Positions 6,826 through 7,642 of a DNA stretch of 7,642 nt are shown one piece after another. Origin of the DNA: JBEKCP01 sp050014815 (GTDB taxonomy: Bacteria; Planctomycetota; Planctomycetia; Pirellulales; Thermoguttaceae); assembly GCA_050014815.1 (NCBI GenBank), contig JBEKCP010000287.1, positions 1 to 7,642 of the forward strand, written 5' to 3'. The first letter of the stretch is position 1. Every line of letters begins with the position of its first letter. A program made the translations under genes and the position numbers. The notes under the pieces were generated by a model that saw nothing but the letters and a program-made list of their open reading frames with translations, was not told where the DNA came from and searched no databases.

Positions 6826-7642
6826 TCAAGGGCGGTCTTCGGCGGCCAGGCTGGCGCAGACCAGTTCCCGGTCATTGCGGGCAAAGACGTGCCTATAGGC
6901 GTAGGCGGGATGCGACCAGCAGACACCCCCCCGCTGGCCCAACTGCGCGGTCGTCGGCTCGATCAGCTTCGCCCGGCTGATCTCGTGAAACCCCTGCGGG
7001 GAAAGCGTGCCGATGACCAACTCGCCGCGCTCATTGAACATCCACACCCGAGGGCCGTTGCGGACCATGTGGATGGTGGCCCAGCGTGCCTTGGGCACCG
7101 CGGTCAAGTCTTGCCAAAGGCGGTCTCCGGTCCGCGCATCCAGGCACCGCAGCTCGCCATAGCTGTCCACGCCGTAGACGTAATCGCCTTCCATGATCGG
7201 CGTGCTGATCATGGCGTGCAGCGCGTCCGTCTCCCGTTCGCTCGTCCCCTGCCGCCGCCAGATTTTCTCGACCCGCGGCTCGTCCTGCCGCAGTTTGAGC
7301 ATGAGAGAGCCGTCGAAGAACCCCGTCAGGAAGAGTCGATCGCCAGAGACGACCGGGGTGGGGACGTTGATGATCATTCGAGCCGGCGGGAAGGGGTACT
7401 TCCAAAGAACTTCGCCGGAGCCGGGATCCAGGCCGACCACGTTGTTGCCCGTCCAACAGACCAACACCCGTCGCCCGGCCTGCCGGAGGATGATCGGGGC
7501 CGAATAGGATGCCTGGTCGTCCAGGGCCCGCCACCGCTCGGCGCCGGTCTTCTTGTCCAGGGCCACCAGGCAGGCGTGCTCGGCGCCGAGTTGGACAATC
7601 ACCAGCTCGCCGTCGACCAATGGCGCCGCGGCTATGCCCCAG
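6826..7642 (-). CDS. PQQ-binding-like beta-propeller protein, 5' end outside window
   Basis: The frame is open to the right edge, leaving 271 C-terminal residues and a TGA at 6828-6826. A TTG at 7620 could be read as a start, but the codons before it (WGIAAAP) continue the same propeller strand, so the gene begins beyond the window. Repeated propeller-blade motifs are plain: LVALDKKTGAERW, VVGLDPGSGEVLW and LRCLDARTGDRLW, each of the Ala/Leu-Asp-x-x-Thr/Ser-Gly-x-x-x-Trp type. The C-terminal segment, with FNERGELVIGTLSPQG and the last-blade RNDRELVCASL, matches PQQ-like repeat proteins common in Planctomycetota and related phyla. Such proteins are usually periplasmic or exported. The blades do not by themselves show that PQQ is bound or that a redox reaction occurs; many members are structural or binding proteins. 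The stop lies 33 bases before the lyase-like gene, suggesting cotranscription. Confidence 0.88.
   Translation of the reverse strand, partial: WGIAAAPLVDGELVIVQLGAEHACLVALDKKTGAERWRALDDQASYSAPIILRQAGRRVLVCWTGNNVVGLDPGSGEVLWKYPFPPARMIINVPTPVVSGDRLFLTGFFDGSLMLKLRQDEPRVEKIWRRQGTSERETDALHAMISTPIMEGDYVYGVDSYGELRCLDARTGDRLWQDLTAVPKARWATIHMVRNGPRVWMFNERGELVIGTLSPQGFHEISRAKLIEPTTAQLGQRGGVCWSHPAYAYRHVFARNDRELVCASLAAEDRP

Noticed and set aside
7598..7620. TTG at 7620 as the true start of the propeller gene
   Set aside because: The reading frame and propeller-strand pattern continue upstream to the window edge, and the visible part holds only some of the blades.

Overview
The window is GC-rich DNA in which every gene I can support is read from the minus strand; the long plus-strand reading frames are antisense shadows produced by GC-rich codon use. 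It looks like an accessory carbohydrate-processing locus of a Gram-negative-type bacterium, most likely from the Planctomycetota / Verrucomicrobiota / Lentisphaerota / Kiritimatiellota group. That placement is inference. It rests on consecutive secreted enzymes of heparinase II/III type, a PQQ-like propeller of the kind common in those phyla, and an intergenic inverted repeat ('ttcgtgtgtttcgtggt' type) that I remember from such genomes. No rRNA, tRNA, transposase or CRISPR array is visible.

In order of transcription (high to low coordinates): (1) 7642-6826, the C-terminal part of a PQQ-binding-like beta-propeller protein, cut by the window edge. (2) After 33 bases, 6792-3820, a 990-residue secreted heparinase II/III-like (alpha/alpha toroid) protein with an extra N-terminal beta domain and a module of about 180 residues inserted in the toroid. 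(3) A 516-base gap (3304-3819) with a sigma-70-like promoter candidate and a possible small exported-protein ORF (3600-3445) whose reading frame looks broken. (4) 3303-1549, a 584-residue secreted alpha/beta-hydrolase-like protein whose C-terminal half carries the same module as the lyase-like protein. (5) A 123-base gap almost filled by an imperfect inverted repeat (1435-1537). (6) 1425 to the left edge, the N-terminal 475 residues of a second heparinase II/III-like protein.

Working model (inference): two toroid-fold lyase-like proteins and one esterase-like hydrolase are exported and act on the same anionic or acylated polysaccharide. The hydrolase could remove ester substituents while the lyases cut uronate linkages. 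The module shared by the hydrolase and the first lyase may be a common binding or docking domain, and it is the most interesting feature of the window. The propeller protein lies directly upstream of the first lyase and probably shares its transcript; its role is not evident from the sequence.
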